A stretch of DNA of 42,067 bases. It comes from an uncultured Collinsella sp. (GTDB lineage Bacteria; Actinomycetota; Coriobacteriia; Coriobacteriales; Coriobacteriaceae). Both the position numbers and the translations under genes were made by a program. Under the pieces are notes generated by a model. It did not search any database, had not been told where the DNA came from, and worked only from the letters and a program-made list of their open reading frames with translations. The stretch is taken from the NCBI GenBank assembly GCA_900543615.1, contig UQSC01000004.1:1-42067 (forward strand), read 5' to 3'. This document shows positions 17,136 to 24,354 of this stretch, piece by piece (position 1 is the first letter of the stretch; every line of letters starts with the position of its first letter).

Positions 17136-17180
17136 AGCTCGGGTACGGCGAAGGAACAGTTCCTTTGCCGTACCCGAGCT
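17136..17180. repeat. 45-bp palindrome with GGAACAGTTCC core
   Basis: Two 22-base arms, AGCTCGGGTACGGCGAAGGA plus AC on the left and its complement on the right, surround a single A; one mismatch. The core AAGGAACAGTTCCTTTG matches the GGGACAGTCCC family, but the outer arms are unrelated to the copies at 16733 and 17457. Confidence 0.9.
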
Positions 17181-17204
17181 TGTCGCCGAACTGCCACCTA
17201 CATT

Positions 17205-17403
17205 TTTCGAGTTATTCGGCCACGCTGCTAGTTCTGCATAAATGCACCGCCGGGATTATCTGAGGGTTTTTGTCCTTATTTGAGCGCATACATGCCCATT
17301 TGCGCACTTACGACACCGAATCAAACACCATTAGAGGTATGAATGTTCCCGAGAGGGCATCTTTAGCCATTTAACGACCTCCGACAGGCCGAATAACTCG
17401 AAA
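17205..17403. repeat. MITE-like 199-bp element with 16-17 bp terminal inverted repeats
   Basis: TTCGAGTTATTCGGCC (17206-17221) and GGCCGAATAACTCGAA (17387-17402) are exact inverted repeats, extendable by one base each side. The interior has no convincing coding frame. Together with the palindromes at 17136 and 17457, it fills the 470-bp gap between the small peptide gene and the HAD phosphatase. Confidence 0.7.
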
Positions 17404-17456
17404 TTTGTTGGTGGCGAAAGCGAGACAGTCCTATACGCCAAAAGCCGGCATCTCCC

Positions 17457-17487
17457 ATGTGACAGAGGGGCTGTCCCTTTGTCACAT
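17457..17487. repeat. Palindrome at the 3' end of the HAD gene
   Basis: ATGTGACAGAGGGGC and TGTCCCTTTGTCACAT form an imperfect inverted repeat of the GGGACAGTCCC family. Its right end touches the TAA stop codon of the HAD gene (17487-17489), so it would be the first structure in that gene's 3' UTR. Confidence 0.85.
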
Positions 17488-18350
17488 TATTCGATGACGG
17501 TGCGGGAGTTTTGCTTGTGCATGGTGGCGAGCATGTGTTTGGGAACGGCGTGGACCATGCAACTGCCGATAGTCGCGCTCGCGGCGGCCTTGGCTGCATC
17601 GCTTGCGTTTTTGGTCGCGTAGCTGTGACGAAAACGATTGAGCATGGCGATATCGTTGCCGCCGTCGCCGTAGACCGCGACCTCATCCTCGGCAATACCG
17701 TAGTAGCCCGCCAGCCAGGCCACGCTCTCGCCCTTGTTGCACGCCACGTCCGTGATCTCGAACATCACCGGATCGAACGGCGCGTTGACCACGCGGTCCG
17801 ATCGCTCGGCCAAATATGCTTTAAGGTCACGCTCCAGCTCGGGCGAGGTCACGCGGCAGTTGATCTTGCACACATCGTGGCGCAGGATGTCGCCGATCGA
17901 CTGGTCGAAATACTGTTCCTCGTGATACCCGCCGCGCGCACGCATGCCGCGCATCACAATACGCTTGATGGGGCTGTCCTTTTTAAAGCCCGCCTGGTGC
18001 ATCTCGAACGACCCACTCGAGAACATGCCATCGGGCGTGGAGCAATCAAAGCAAATGTCCGGGAACGCCTTGAGCAGCTCCTCGGTAACCTGCGGGTCGA
18101 TGGTCCAGGTTTTGAGCACCTCGCCATGACTGTCGCGCACGATGGATCCATTGGAGCAGCAGGCGTCAAGCGCCAGGCCCGTAAAGCCATGCTCGCCGAT
18201 CGGCAGCGTCGAGCGTCCGGTCGCGGGAACCACATGCAGGCCAGCTTCGGTCAGCTCGCGAATGGCACGGCGAATGGTCCCGTCTGCCTCGTGCAGGGCA
18301 TTCAACAGCGTTCCGTCTAAGTCGCTCGCAAACATCTTGATCATGGGCAT
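17487..18350 (-). CDS. Cof-type HAD-IIB family phosphatase
   Basis: A 287-residue haloacid dehalogenase-type phosphatase, probably acting on sugar phosphates or similar small molecules. Motif I is FASDLDGTLL with nucleophile D10 and acid/base D12; motif II is PATGRS; motif IV is YGDGGNDIAML near the C-terminus; between lies the large Cof cap domain. ATG 18350 and ATG 18344 are both possible: AAGGAG lies 4 or 10 bases upstream respectively. A perfect 21-bp inverted repeat overlaps both the ribosome-binding site and these start codons (18345-18398). It lies 109 bases downstream of the MFS gene on the same strand and could share its transcript. Confidence 0.9.
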   Translation of the reverse strand: MPMIKMFASDLDGTLLNALHEADGTIRRAIRELTEAGLHVVPATGRSTLPIGEHGFTGLALDACCSNGSIVRDSHGEVLKTWTIDPQVTEELLKAFPDICFDCSTPDGMFSSGSFEMHQAGFKKDSPIKRIVMRGMRARGGYHEEQYFDQSIGDILRHDVCKINCRVTSPELERDLKAYLAERSDRVVNAPFDPVMFEITDVACNKGESVAWLAGYYGIAEDEVAVYGDGGNDIAMLNRFRHSYATKNASDAAKAAASATIGSCMVHAVPKHMLATMHKQNSRTVIE

Positions 18351-18398
18351 GCCTCTCCTTCGTCTGCACGATATTGTAGACGAAGGAGAGGCATGCCC
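18345..18398. repeat. Perfect 21-bp inverted repeat over RBS and start of the HAD gene
   Basis: The left arm 18345-18365 and right arm 18378-18398 (AGACGAAGGAGAGGCATGCC then C) are exact complements around a 12-base loop. On the HAD mRNA both the AAGGAG site and the AUG would be base-paired in the stem. There is no T-run, so it is not a typical terminator. Confidence 0.92.
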
Positions 18399-18459
18399 AG
18401 ACAATGGCGTCCCTGCGCGGCGGGACAATGCTTCCGCAAATCCACGGTGCCCCAGCGCG

Positions 18460-19722
18460 TTAAGGCAATCGCCACAAGCGACTTTTCAGCCGATAAAACA
18501 GCGCCGTCGTCAACGTCAGCACCGCCAACATGCCTGCGAATACAATCGCCGGTGTCCATCGATCATATGCGAGCCCGTAAACCAATTGGCCAATAGGCGT
18601 TGCACAGGAAAGCGTCATATAAACGAGTGCCAGCACTTTTCCGCAGAATTCCTTTGGCGCTGACCGCTGAACAAATGAAACGATTTCGACCGATGTAATG
18701 CTTGCCCACGCCATGACCCATGCCGAGCCGGCCGCAAGCGCGGCAAACGCTAATTCATCAGGACCGCTCAGTAGCGTGACAATAATCGGCACGACTCCAA
18801 AACAGATCATCGCAACATATCGACATATGCCCTTGAAGGAAAAACGATGCGGCCAAATACCGACCAAACCACTGCCGACAAGACCACCTAAGCCCATAGC
18901 CACCTCAATAATCCCAACGAAGGATGACTGCATTCCGAGATGCTTTGCAACAATAACGGGAGCACCAATCGTTAACCCAACTAACGCAAGGTTCAAAATA
19001 GCCGCAATCAAAAACACAACGAGCAATGATGAGTTTTGAGACAGGTACCGAATCAACTCCCGAAAATCGTTTCGGCGTGTCGTACGAGTCGCGCCGTCTC
19101 CCATCGTTTCAGATGAGGCATTTTGCTTGAGTGCGCCCCCGAACAGCAGGGCTGAAATCGTAAACGTCAACGCCGCGGTTTCGCATAGAGTATCGATACC
19201 AAAGCACCCATAGACTGCCGTCCCGACTACAGGCCCCAAGATATTGCTCATCATGATTATCTGCGAGACCAACGCAGTGGCACGCTCAACCTTTTCTTGG
19301 CCCGTCATGCGCACCGCCTCAATTTGAAGCATCGGTTTCAGCAGCGATTGGATGCCATATTGGACGCAAAGCATTGCTGCCACGACAACCGCAAGAGGCA
19401 GCGAACGCTTCATGGGGATAAACAGCAGTGATGCAGCCATCAGAACAATGCCGAGCGCCACAAGAACCCCGCGATGTCTTCCCCGATCCGCCAAAATCCC
19501 GCCAACCGGAGTCGCGAGCACGCCCGGTATGAACGCTATCGCCGCGACGGCGCCATATAACGTTGAGGAGCCGCTGCAATCGAACAAGTAAAGCGGGCAC
19601 GCAAAGCACAGTGCCGACAGCATCGAATACGCACACAGCTGTGCAACAAGAAGACCAAATAGCCTGATAGATCGCACTGTTTTTGGCGCCAATGAAACGC
19701 TAATTCTTCGCATCCCAGCCAT
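18460..19722 (-). CDS. MFS transporter, drug-efflux-like
   Basis: A 420-residue, 12-segment major facilitator protein. The motif A-like loop GGILADRGRHRGVLVALG lies between helices 2 and 3; a central cytoplasmic loop, with GDGATRTTRRNDF near residues 205-217, separates the two halves. Overall it resembles the group of exporters that includes macrolide and multidrug pumps. Upstream is a TetR gene and, between them, two matching dyads, the common arrangement for a repressed exporter. Codon use is visibly more AT-rich than in neighbours such as amt, which may indicate more recent transfer. ATG 19722 is followed by a second ATG at 19713; neither has a strong ribosome-binding site. Confidence 0.88.
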   Translation of the reverse strand: MAGMRRISVSLAPKTVRSIRLFGLLVAQLCAYSMLSALCFACPLYLFDCSGSSTLYGAVAAIAFIPGVLATPVGGILADRGRHRGVLVALGIVLMAASLLFIPMKRSLPLAVVVAAMLCVQYGIQSLLKPMLQIEAVRMTGQEKVERATALVSQIIMMSNILGPVVGTAVYGCFGIDTLCETAALTFTISALLFGGALKQNASSETMGDGATRTTRRNDFRELIRYLSQNSSLLVVFLIAAILNLALVGLTIGAPVIVAKHLGMQSSFVGIIEVAMGLGGLVGSGLVGIWPHRFSFKGICRYVAMICFGVVPIIVTLLSGPDELAFAALAAGSAWVMAWASITSVEIVSFVQRSAPKEFCGKVLALVYMTLSCATPIGQLVYGLAYDRWTPAIVFAGMLAVLTLTTALFYRLKSRLWRLP

Positions 19723-19734
19723 AAGCCTGCCCCC

Positions 19735-19759
19735 AAATACATACTGTTAGTATGTATTT
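19735..19759. promoter_or_regulatory. Operator 1 for the MFS exporter (perfect dyad)
   Basis: AAATACATACT and AGTATGTATTT are exact 11-base inverted repeats around GTT. It lies 13 bases upstream of the MFS start, where a bound repressor would block transcription. Confidence 0.82.
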
Positions 19760-19803
19760 AATGACTTGAAAAGGGCAGCCGTGGCTACCCTCACAAATCA
19801 ATT

Positions 19804-19820
19804 ACATACCGTTGGTATCT
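19804..19820. promoter_or_regulatory. Operator 2, second dyad with same half-site
   Basis: ACATACC-GTT-GGTATCT repeats the half-site and the identical GTT centre of operator 1, about 65 bases away, immediately after the TetR stop codon. Two similar sites suggest cooperative or looped repression by the adjacent TetR protein. Confidence 0.72.
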
Positions 19821-19823
19821 ATA

Positions 19824-20486
19824 TTACCACCCGGCACGGTTCCATACGTCCCAAATCTGGGCCGTTGTCTGGAGCACTTCATTACCCAAATCAAGCCCCA
19901 CCGCGGCCGCCATCTGCGCCAAACATTGTGCGCGAGCAAGCATTCGCTCCTTGGACTCGAGCGGACGGAACAATGGCAGCAGCCAAAGATTCGCCAACAA
20001 CGATACGGCCTCCGCCGCTTCGTGCGGGCATTCGCACGCAATGGAGCCGTCGGCGATGCCCTCCTCGATTACTGGCAAGAGATTGCCATCGGCCGACTCG
20101 TCAAACGAACCTTGGTACTGCATCGCCAGCAGCCGCGAGCTTTTTACCGGATCCGCCGCAGGATGCATGCGTGCCCATAGCTCGATTTGCGGAACGACGG
20201 ACTCGGGCGCGTACAGCCGCTTAAGCTTTTGGGCTCCGGTCATATTACCGGTACCAAGCGTTGAGCGACGGCGCTCAACAATCGGAGCCATTGCCCGATC
20301 AAATGCGGCGTTGAAAATCTCCTCTTTGCTCTTAAAGTGATGATAGACAGCACCCTTGGTCATGCCATCGAGGCGGTCGACGATGTCTTGAATGCTCGTC
20401 CCCTCATAACCCTGTACGCAGAATAGCTCCAGCGCCGCGTCGAGAATCTTCGCGACCGTCTCCTCGGGATATTTATTACGACCCAT
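19824..20486 (-). CDS. TetR/AcrR family regulator of the MFS exporter
   Basis: A 220-residue regulator. The DNA-binding helices read GTSIQDIVDRLDGMTKGAVY then HHFKSKEEIF, a standard TetR helix-turn-helix. The C-terminal region is helical and acidic, of the type that binds small drugs or ligands. I chose ATG 20486 (MGRNKYPEE), giving the usual short lead before the first helix; the frame extends to 20522 without a better site. It is directly upstream of the MFS gene on the same strand, with 101 bases and two dyads between them, so it most likely represses the exporter. The gene start overlaps an inverted repeat downstream of glnB. Confidence 0.9.
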   Translation of the reverse strand: MGRNKYPEETVAKILDAALELFCVQGYEGTSIQDIVDRLDGMTKGAVYHHFKSKEEIFNAAFDRAMAPIVERRRSTLGTGNMTGAQKLKRLYAPESVVPQIELWARMHPAADPVKSSRLLAMQYQGSFDESADGNLLPVIEEGIADGSIACECPHEAAEAVSLLANLWLLPLFRPLESKERMLARAQCLAQMAAAVGLDLGNEVLQTTAQIWDVWNRAGW

Positions 20487-20493
20487 AATCCGT

Positions 20494-20547
20494 CCATCCG
20501 CAACGCATGTCTTGTGCCTCATTGCAGCATTTTAACGTTGCGGATGG
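20494..20547. repeat. 12-bp inverted repeat between glnB and tetR
   Basis: CCATCCGCAACG (20494-20505) and CGTTGCGGATGG (20536-20547) are exact inverted repeats with a 30-base spacer. They lie between the glnB stop and the tetR start, on the leader of tetR. No T-run follows, so attenuation or a regulator site are as likely as termination. Confidence 0.7.
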
Positions 20548-20560
20548 TAGACGGTCGATT

Positions 20561-20899
20561 CTACACCGCGGCGGGACCGTGCTCGCCGGTACGGATGCGG
20601 ATGACTTCCTCGACCGGCTCGACCCAAATCTTGCCGTCTCCAACGGCACCGGTGCGAGCAGCGTTGCAGATGATGTCGACAATGCCATCGACATGTTCAT
20701 CAGCGCAAATGAGTGTGAACTGTACCTTAGGAATCGTGTTGACAAGCAACTCGTTGCCGCGCACGTACTCCTTCCAGCCATGCTGTGCGCCGCAGCCCTG
20801 CACCTGGTTGATAGTCATACCACGAACATCAGCAGCAAACAGCGCGTCTTTAAGAACCTCAAGCTTCTCCTGGCGCACGATAGCCGTGATCTTTTTCAT
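20561..20899 (-). CDS. glnB: PII nitrogen regulatory protein, Tyr51 absent
   Basis: A 112-residue PII trimer protein that senses 2-oxoglutarate and ATP/ADP and controls partners such as ammonium channels. It begins MKKITAIVRQEKLEVLKDAL, has the T-loop CGAQHGWKEYVRGNELLVN (residues 36-54) and the B-loop TGAVGDGKIWV. In enterobacterial GlnB the uridylylated Tyr is residue 51; here residue 51 is Leu, so UTase-type control is not possible at that site. Tyr45 is present but corresponds to another position. It follows amt on the same strand (196 bases), the conserved amt-PII pairing, which makes the Amt channel its likely target. GlnK is an equally valid name. AAGGAGAGG precedes ATG 20899. Confidence 0.93.
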   Translation of the reverse strand: MKKITAIVRQEKLEVLKDALFAADVRGMTINQVQGCGAQHGWKEYVRGNELLVNTIPKVQFTLICADEHVDGIVDIICNAARTGAVGDGKIWVEPVEEVIRIRTGEHGPAAV

Positions 20900-20948
20900 A
20901 ATGAATTCCTCTCCTTAATAAAGAAATGAATTGCCATTCAATGACGCG

Positions 20949-21093
20949 GGTTTCCCAGGTGCCGCAGATTGGGTTGAAAGAGGAGCGCCGCGTACTTTTG
21001 TACGCAAGCGACGGTTTGAAACCCAAGGTGCGGTGCCTGGGGAAGCCGCGCGACGGTTTGAAGGGCAAGGTGCGGAGCCTGGGAAAGCCGTGC
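20949..21093. repeat. Tandem 42-bp direct repeat with inverted partial copy
   Basis: Two units of 42 bases at 21010-21051 and 21052-21093 both begin GACGGTTTGAA and contain CAAGGTGCGG and CCTGGG. A third partial copy lies inverted at about 20949-20977. They fill the spacer between amt and glnB and could fold into a large stem. Confidence 0.75.
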
Positions 21094-21095
21094 TG

Positions 21096-22373
21096 CTAAT
21101 CGAGTCCCGAGAAGGAGGGATATGCGCTCTCGCCGTGTTGACTCGCATCCAAGCCCAGCGCCTCGTCGGCCTCGTCCACACGCAGGCTGCCGTGGAACAG
21201 TGCCTTGACCACCGCGGCGATCACCAAATCGAGCACCATCACGATAACGACCGTCACTACAATGCCCAGAACCTGCGAGACGAGCAGCGACACGTCGCCC
21301 GTGTAGAACAGGCCGCCCTTACCGGTCCATGAAAGCTCCGGCACGCAGAACAGACCCGTGAGCACGCCACCCAAGATGCCGCCGATACCGTGGCAGCCAA
21401 ACGCATCGAGCGCATCGTCGTAGCCGAACTTGGTCTTGAGATGGCTGATGGCCAAGTAGCAGACGGGCGAGACGATCAGGCCCATGACCAGTGCCGCCCA
21501 CGGCTCGACAAAGCCCGCACCCGGCGTGACCACCACAAGGCCCGCAACCAGACCGGTGCTGGCACCCACCAGCGTGGGGCGACCGGTGTGCACGCGCTCG
21601 ACGGCAAGCCACGAGACCATGCCCGCCGCGCTGGCCGTCACGGTGTTGAGGATGCCGAGTGCCGCCACGGCGTCGGCCTTGAACTCGCTGCCGCCGTTAA
21701 AGCCAAACCAGCCAAACCAAAGCAGCCCGGCGCCCAGCGCCACAAACGGCACGTTATGCGGGCGGTAGCTCACCATGCCAAAGCCTCGGCGTCGGCCGAG
21801 CATCAGGCAGAGAATCAGACCCGTCAGACCGGACGAAATGTGTACCACGTCGCCACCGGCAAAGTCGAGCGCGCCGATGATGTCGCCGATAAAGGAGCCA
21901 TCGCCGCCCCAAACCATGTGGGCGAGCGGCGCATAGACCACAAGCAGCCAAATGCCCAGGAAAGCCGCCATGGCACCAAACTTAACGCGGCCGGCCAGGC
22001 TGCCCGTGACGATAGCGGCCGTGATCATGGCAAACGCCATCTGGAAGGCGATGTTGATAATCTCCGGGTAGACGGCGCCGTCCGACGCGGTACCCTCGGC
22101 CGCCTGCAGCACCTGATTGAGCACCGGCAGGCACAGCAGCTGGTCAAGGCCTCCAATAAACGGGATGGAACCGTCGCCGCCGTAGGCCAGCGACCAGCCG
22201 GCAACAATCCACAACACACCGACCAGGCCAATGGCGCCAAAGCACATGAGCATGGTGTTGATGACATTTTTGCGCCTGGACAGGCCGCCATAGAAAAACG
22301 CCAGACCCGGTGTCATTAAAAACACGAGCATGGTGCAGATGAGCATAAACGTTGTCGATCCCGTATCGTACAT
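21096..22373 (-). CDS. amt: Ammonium transporter
   Basis: A 425-residue membrane channel for ammonium. About eleven hydrophobic segments are visible. The paired pore histidines characteristic of Amt proteins are H178 (GGDVVHISSG) and H328 (DAFGCHGIGG); LLWFGWFGFNGGSE at 217-230 is the conserved family signature. I chose ATG 22373 (MYDTGSTTFM), with GGGGGAG upstream, because the longer frame to 22697 adds a non-homologous 108-residue extension overlapping the next gene's end. The C-terminal cytoplasmic tail after residue 390 is short and acidic. Its PII partner glnB follows, consistent with PII blocking the channel when nitrogen is plentiful. Confidence 0.95.
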   Translation of the reverse strand: MYDTGSTTFMLICTMLVFLMTPGLAFFYGGLSRRKNVINTMLMCFGAIGLVGVLWIVAGWSLAYGGDGSIPFIGGLDQLLCLPVLNQVLQAAEGTASDGAVYPEIINIAFQMAFAMITAAIVTGSLAGRVKFGAMAAFLGIWLLVVYAPLAHMVWGGDGSFIGDIIGALDFAGGDVVHISSGLTGLILCLMLGRRRGFGMVSYRPHNVPFVALGAGLLWFGWFGFNGGSEFKADAVAALGILNTVTASAAGMVSWLAVERVHTGRPTLVGASTGLVAGLVVVTPGAGFVEPWAALVMGLIVSPVCYLAISHLKTKFGYDDALDAFGCHGIGGILGGVLTGLFCVPELSWTGKGGLFYTGDVSLLVSQVLGIVVTVVIVMVLDLVIAAVVKALFHGSLRVDEADEALGLDASQHGESAYPSFSGLD

Positions 22374-22569
22374 TCGCTCCCCCTTGGTCGCATGAACGTT
22401 GACGGCGCCCATAATGCGGCCGAGGGGCAACTGGTGTAGACCAGATGCGGCGTTGTTAAACGCTGCGTTGTCGAATGGAAACGGTGCCGCAATCTTGGAA
22501 ACGGCGCGGCAATGGACGCGAAACGAACGGGAAATACGCGAACAAGGGAGCCGTGAGCGCCCATCCCGG

Positions 22570-23589
22570 CTAGCGCCGAAACAGCTCGTGGGCGCGGTCG
22601 CGGAGATTAGTTGCTCGAATGACACCTTCGTAGCGATTGATGCGCAAGCGCGGGAAGGCGTTAAAGAAGCGTAGGTCGCGACGACTGAGCGATACACTCG
22701 GCACCGGACGGCTCATGCGCTTACCGGCAAGGCGACGACTGAGCGACGGACGCGGCATGCTCGGCGCGGCATCGGCCACGCGGCGGGCAGCGAGCGCCAG
22801 GCCGCGAGCACCATCCGAGATAAACGTCGGCATCGAAGCCTTCTCGCGCAGGGCATCGAGCGTCGCGTCGCCCAGCTCGGCCAGCCACGCGTTAACGGCA
22901 CGGCTGCGGATATGCGTCTGTGCCACCGAGTCGATCGCCGAATCGGGAATACGTTCGAGCATAGAGTCGGACGCATCGGCAAGCGACTCGTTGATGCGGT
23001 CGGCAAGGTCGGCGCGCACGCGCTCCAGCTGATCGGACAGACGCCGCCAGCTCGCCAGCGAGCACAACGCGTCGACCATCATCGCGACCGCGACGATAAA
23101 GGCGGACAGCCGCACAATCAGCACCGGCAGATGGCCAAGCAGCCCCAGCAATGCCGGCTCCACTAAACGGCAAATACACAACGCACCCAAGCCAAACGCG
23201 CAAGCCCAGTACAGACAGATACGCCCGTGCAGGTTAAACGGCAGATGCGAATAGTCCCAAAAGCGAGCGCCCGTTGTTTTTTCCAACAGCACGCCCACAC
23301 TGTACTCAATCACGCTGCATACGAGCGCCGCAGCGACAAACTGGCTCGAGGCATCCGGAATCCCGCGCAACAGCAGCCAGCAGGCAATGCCGCCCGCGCC
23401 ATAGATGGGGCAGCACGGTCCCAGCAAAAAGCCGCTGTTGGCAAAGCGCCCGTGGTTGAGCATGGCGCAGACTGTCGATTCCCATGCCCAACCGCAAAAA
23501 CCGTAGAAGGCAAACGAGAGCACCAGCGCCGAGAGCGGGCAGGCGGCAAGCGTCGCGCCGTCAAATGCCATGTCGATCGCGGTCCCCAC
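22570..23589 (-). CDS. CmpB-like putative ABC transporter permease family membrane protein
   Basis: A 339-residue protein. The first ~180 residues hold five or so membrane segments with the family marks GFLLGPCCPIYGAGG, LLEKTTGARFWDYSHLPFNL and HGRICLYWACAFG of the COG4905/CmpB family, annotated as putative ABC permeases although transport has not been shown to my knowledge. The remaining ~150 residues are a hydrophilic Arg-rich cytoplasmic tail ending NLRDRAHELFRR. The start is GTG 23589 with GGAGAGG upstream, three bases after the stop of the HD-domain gene, so the two are translationally coupled. Spacer 22374-22569 towards amt shows no gene. Confidence 0.85.
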   Translation of the reverse strand: MGTAIDMAFDGATLAACPLSALVLSFAFYGFCGWAWESTVCAMLNHGRFANSGFLLGPCCPIYGAGGIACWLLLRGIPDASSQFVAAALVCSVIEYSVGVLLEKTTGARFWDYSHLPFNLHGRICLYWACAFGLGALCICRLVEPALLGLLGHLPVLIVRLSAFIVAVAMMVDALCSLASWRRLSDQLERVRADLADRINESLADASDSMLERIPDSAIDSVAQTHIRSRAVNAWLAELGDATLDALREKASMPTFISDGARGLALAARRVADAAPSMPRPSLSRRLAGKRMSRPVPSVSLSRRDLRFFNAFPRLRINRYEGVIRATNLRDRAHELFRR

Positions 23590-23592
23590 CGT

Positions 23593-24126
23593 CTACCCTC
23601 TCCTCTTTTCGTTCGAGCCCTCGTTCGAATCGTTCGCGCCGCCTTTGCGCGGTAGACGGCCGGCGACCGTCTCGCGCAGCGCGCACCATTTATCTGCCAG
23701 GCATACAATCCAAGCCTCACGACACGTCGGCGGCACTGGCACCAGCGGAAACATATGCCGCACGATGATATTCCGCTCGCGCGACGTCAGCTCAAAATCT
23801 TCCTCCGCACGTGCCAGGGCAAAAAACGGGTGGCGAAAGCCATGCAGCCGATGGCGTGGGTCGGGATCGTGCCAGTCATAGAGAAAGTAATCGTGCAGCA
23901 GGGCCCCGCGTAGCAACGAGGCGCGGTCGACCGAGACACCGACGCGGCCCAGGCGCTCGGCAAAGGACAGACTTGCCCGCGCCACCGAGGTCACATGCGT
24001 ATACACCGTCACATCGCCATGCTGGATAAACTCGCGCGTCAGGTCCAGACGGCCCGCCTGTGCCAGTTGACGGGCAGCACGGTCTACTTCGCACGCGATT
24101 TTCTCGGCACGAACGACATCGGACAT
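23593..24126 (-). CDS. HD-domain phosphohydrolase-like protein
   Basis: A 177-residue protein. The HD metal-site pattern is visible as VYTHVTSV (H44) and RGALLHDYFLYDW (H78, D79), followed by FRHPFFALARAEEDFEL and IIVRHMFPLVPVPP. HD proteins hydrolyse phosphate esters of nucleotides; substrate unknown. ATG 24126 has GGAGG four bases before it, preferred over an in-frame start 72 bases upstream. The C-terminus is Lys/Asn/Gly-rich. It is the first gene of a two-gene unit with the CmpB-like gene and is divergent from the DXS-like gene. The 228-bp divergent spacer holds the promoters but no recognisable motif. Confidence 0.85.
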   Translation of the reverse strand: MSDVVRAEKIACEVDRAARQLAQAGRLDLTREFIQHGDVTVYTHVTSVARASLSFAERLGRVGVSVDRASLLRGALLHDYFLYDWHDPDPRHRLHGFRHPFFALARAEEDFELTSRERNIIVRHMFPLVPVPPTCREAWIVCLADKWCALRETVAGRLPRKGGANDSNEGSNEKRRG

Positions 24127-24354
24127 GCTGCCTCCTTCCAGCGACTCACGGCGACAAGCCACGGCCTGTGCACAATCGATAAAAACATCATGGAACACAT
24201 CAGTATGGCATCGGACAAAACGTTTTGCCCCACCAGTTGGCGAATTACCGCGCCGCCGTCACATATCAAACGCCAAAATGTGCGAGACTGTCTTGTGCAA
24301 TTGTGCCGGCCGAGGGAGCGCCGGCGCTCGATTCGCATGGAGTAACCCACAACG

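Noticed and set aside
18393..18596. 67-residue plus-strand frame starting at the mirrored RBS-ATG of the 21-bp inverted repeat
   Set aside because: It has a perfect ribosome-binding site only because the arm mirrors the HAD start; the encoded peptide is not protein-like and runs antisense into the MFS gene.
20931..21332. 133-residue plus-strand frame across the amt/glnB spacer
   Set aside because: It translates the tandem repeat and then runs antisense to amt; no independent support.
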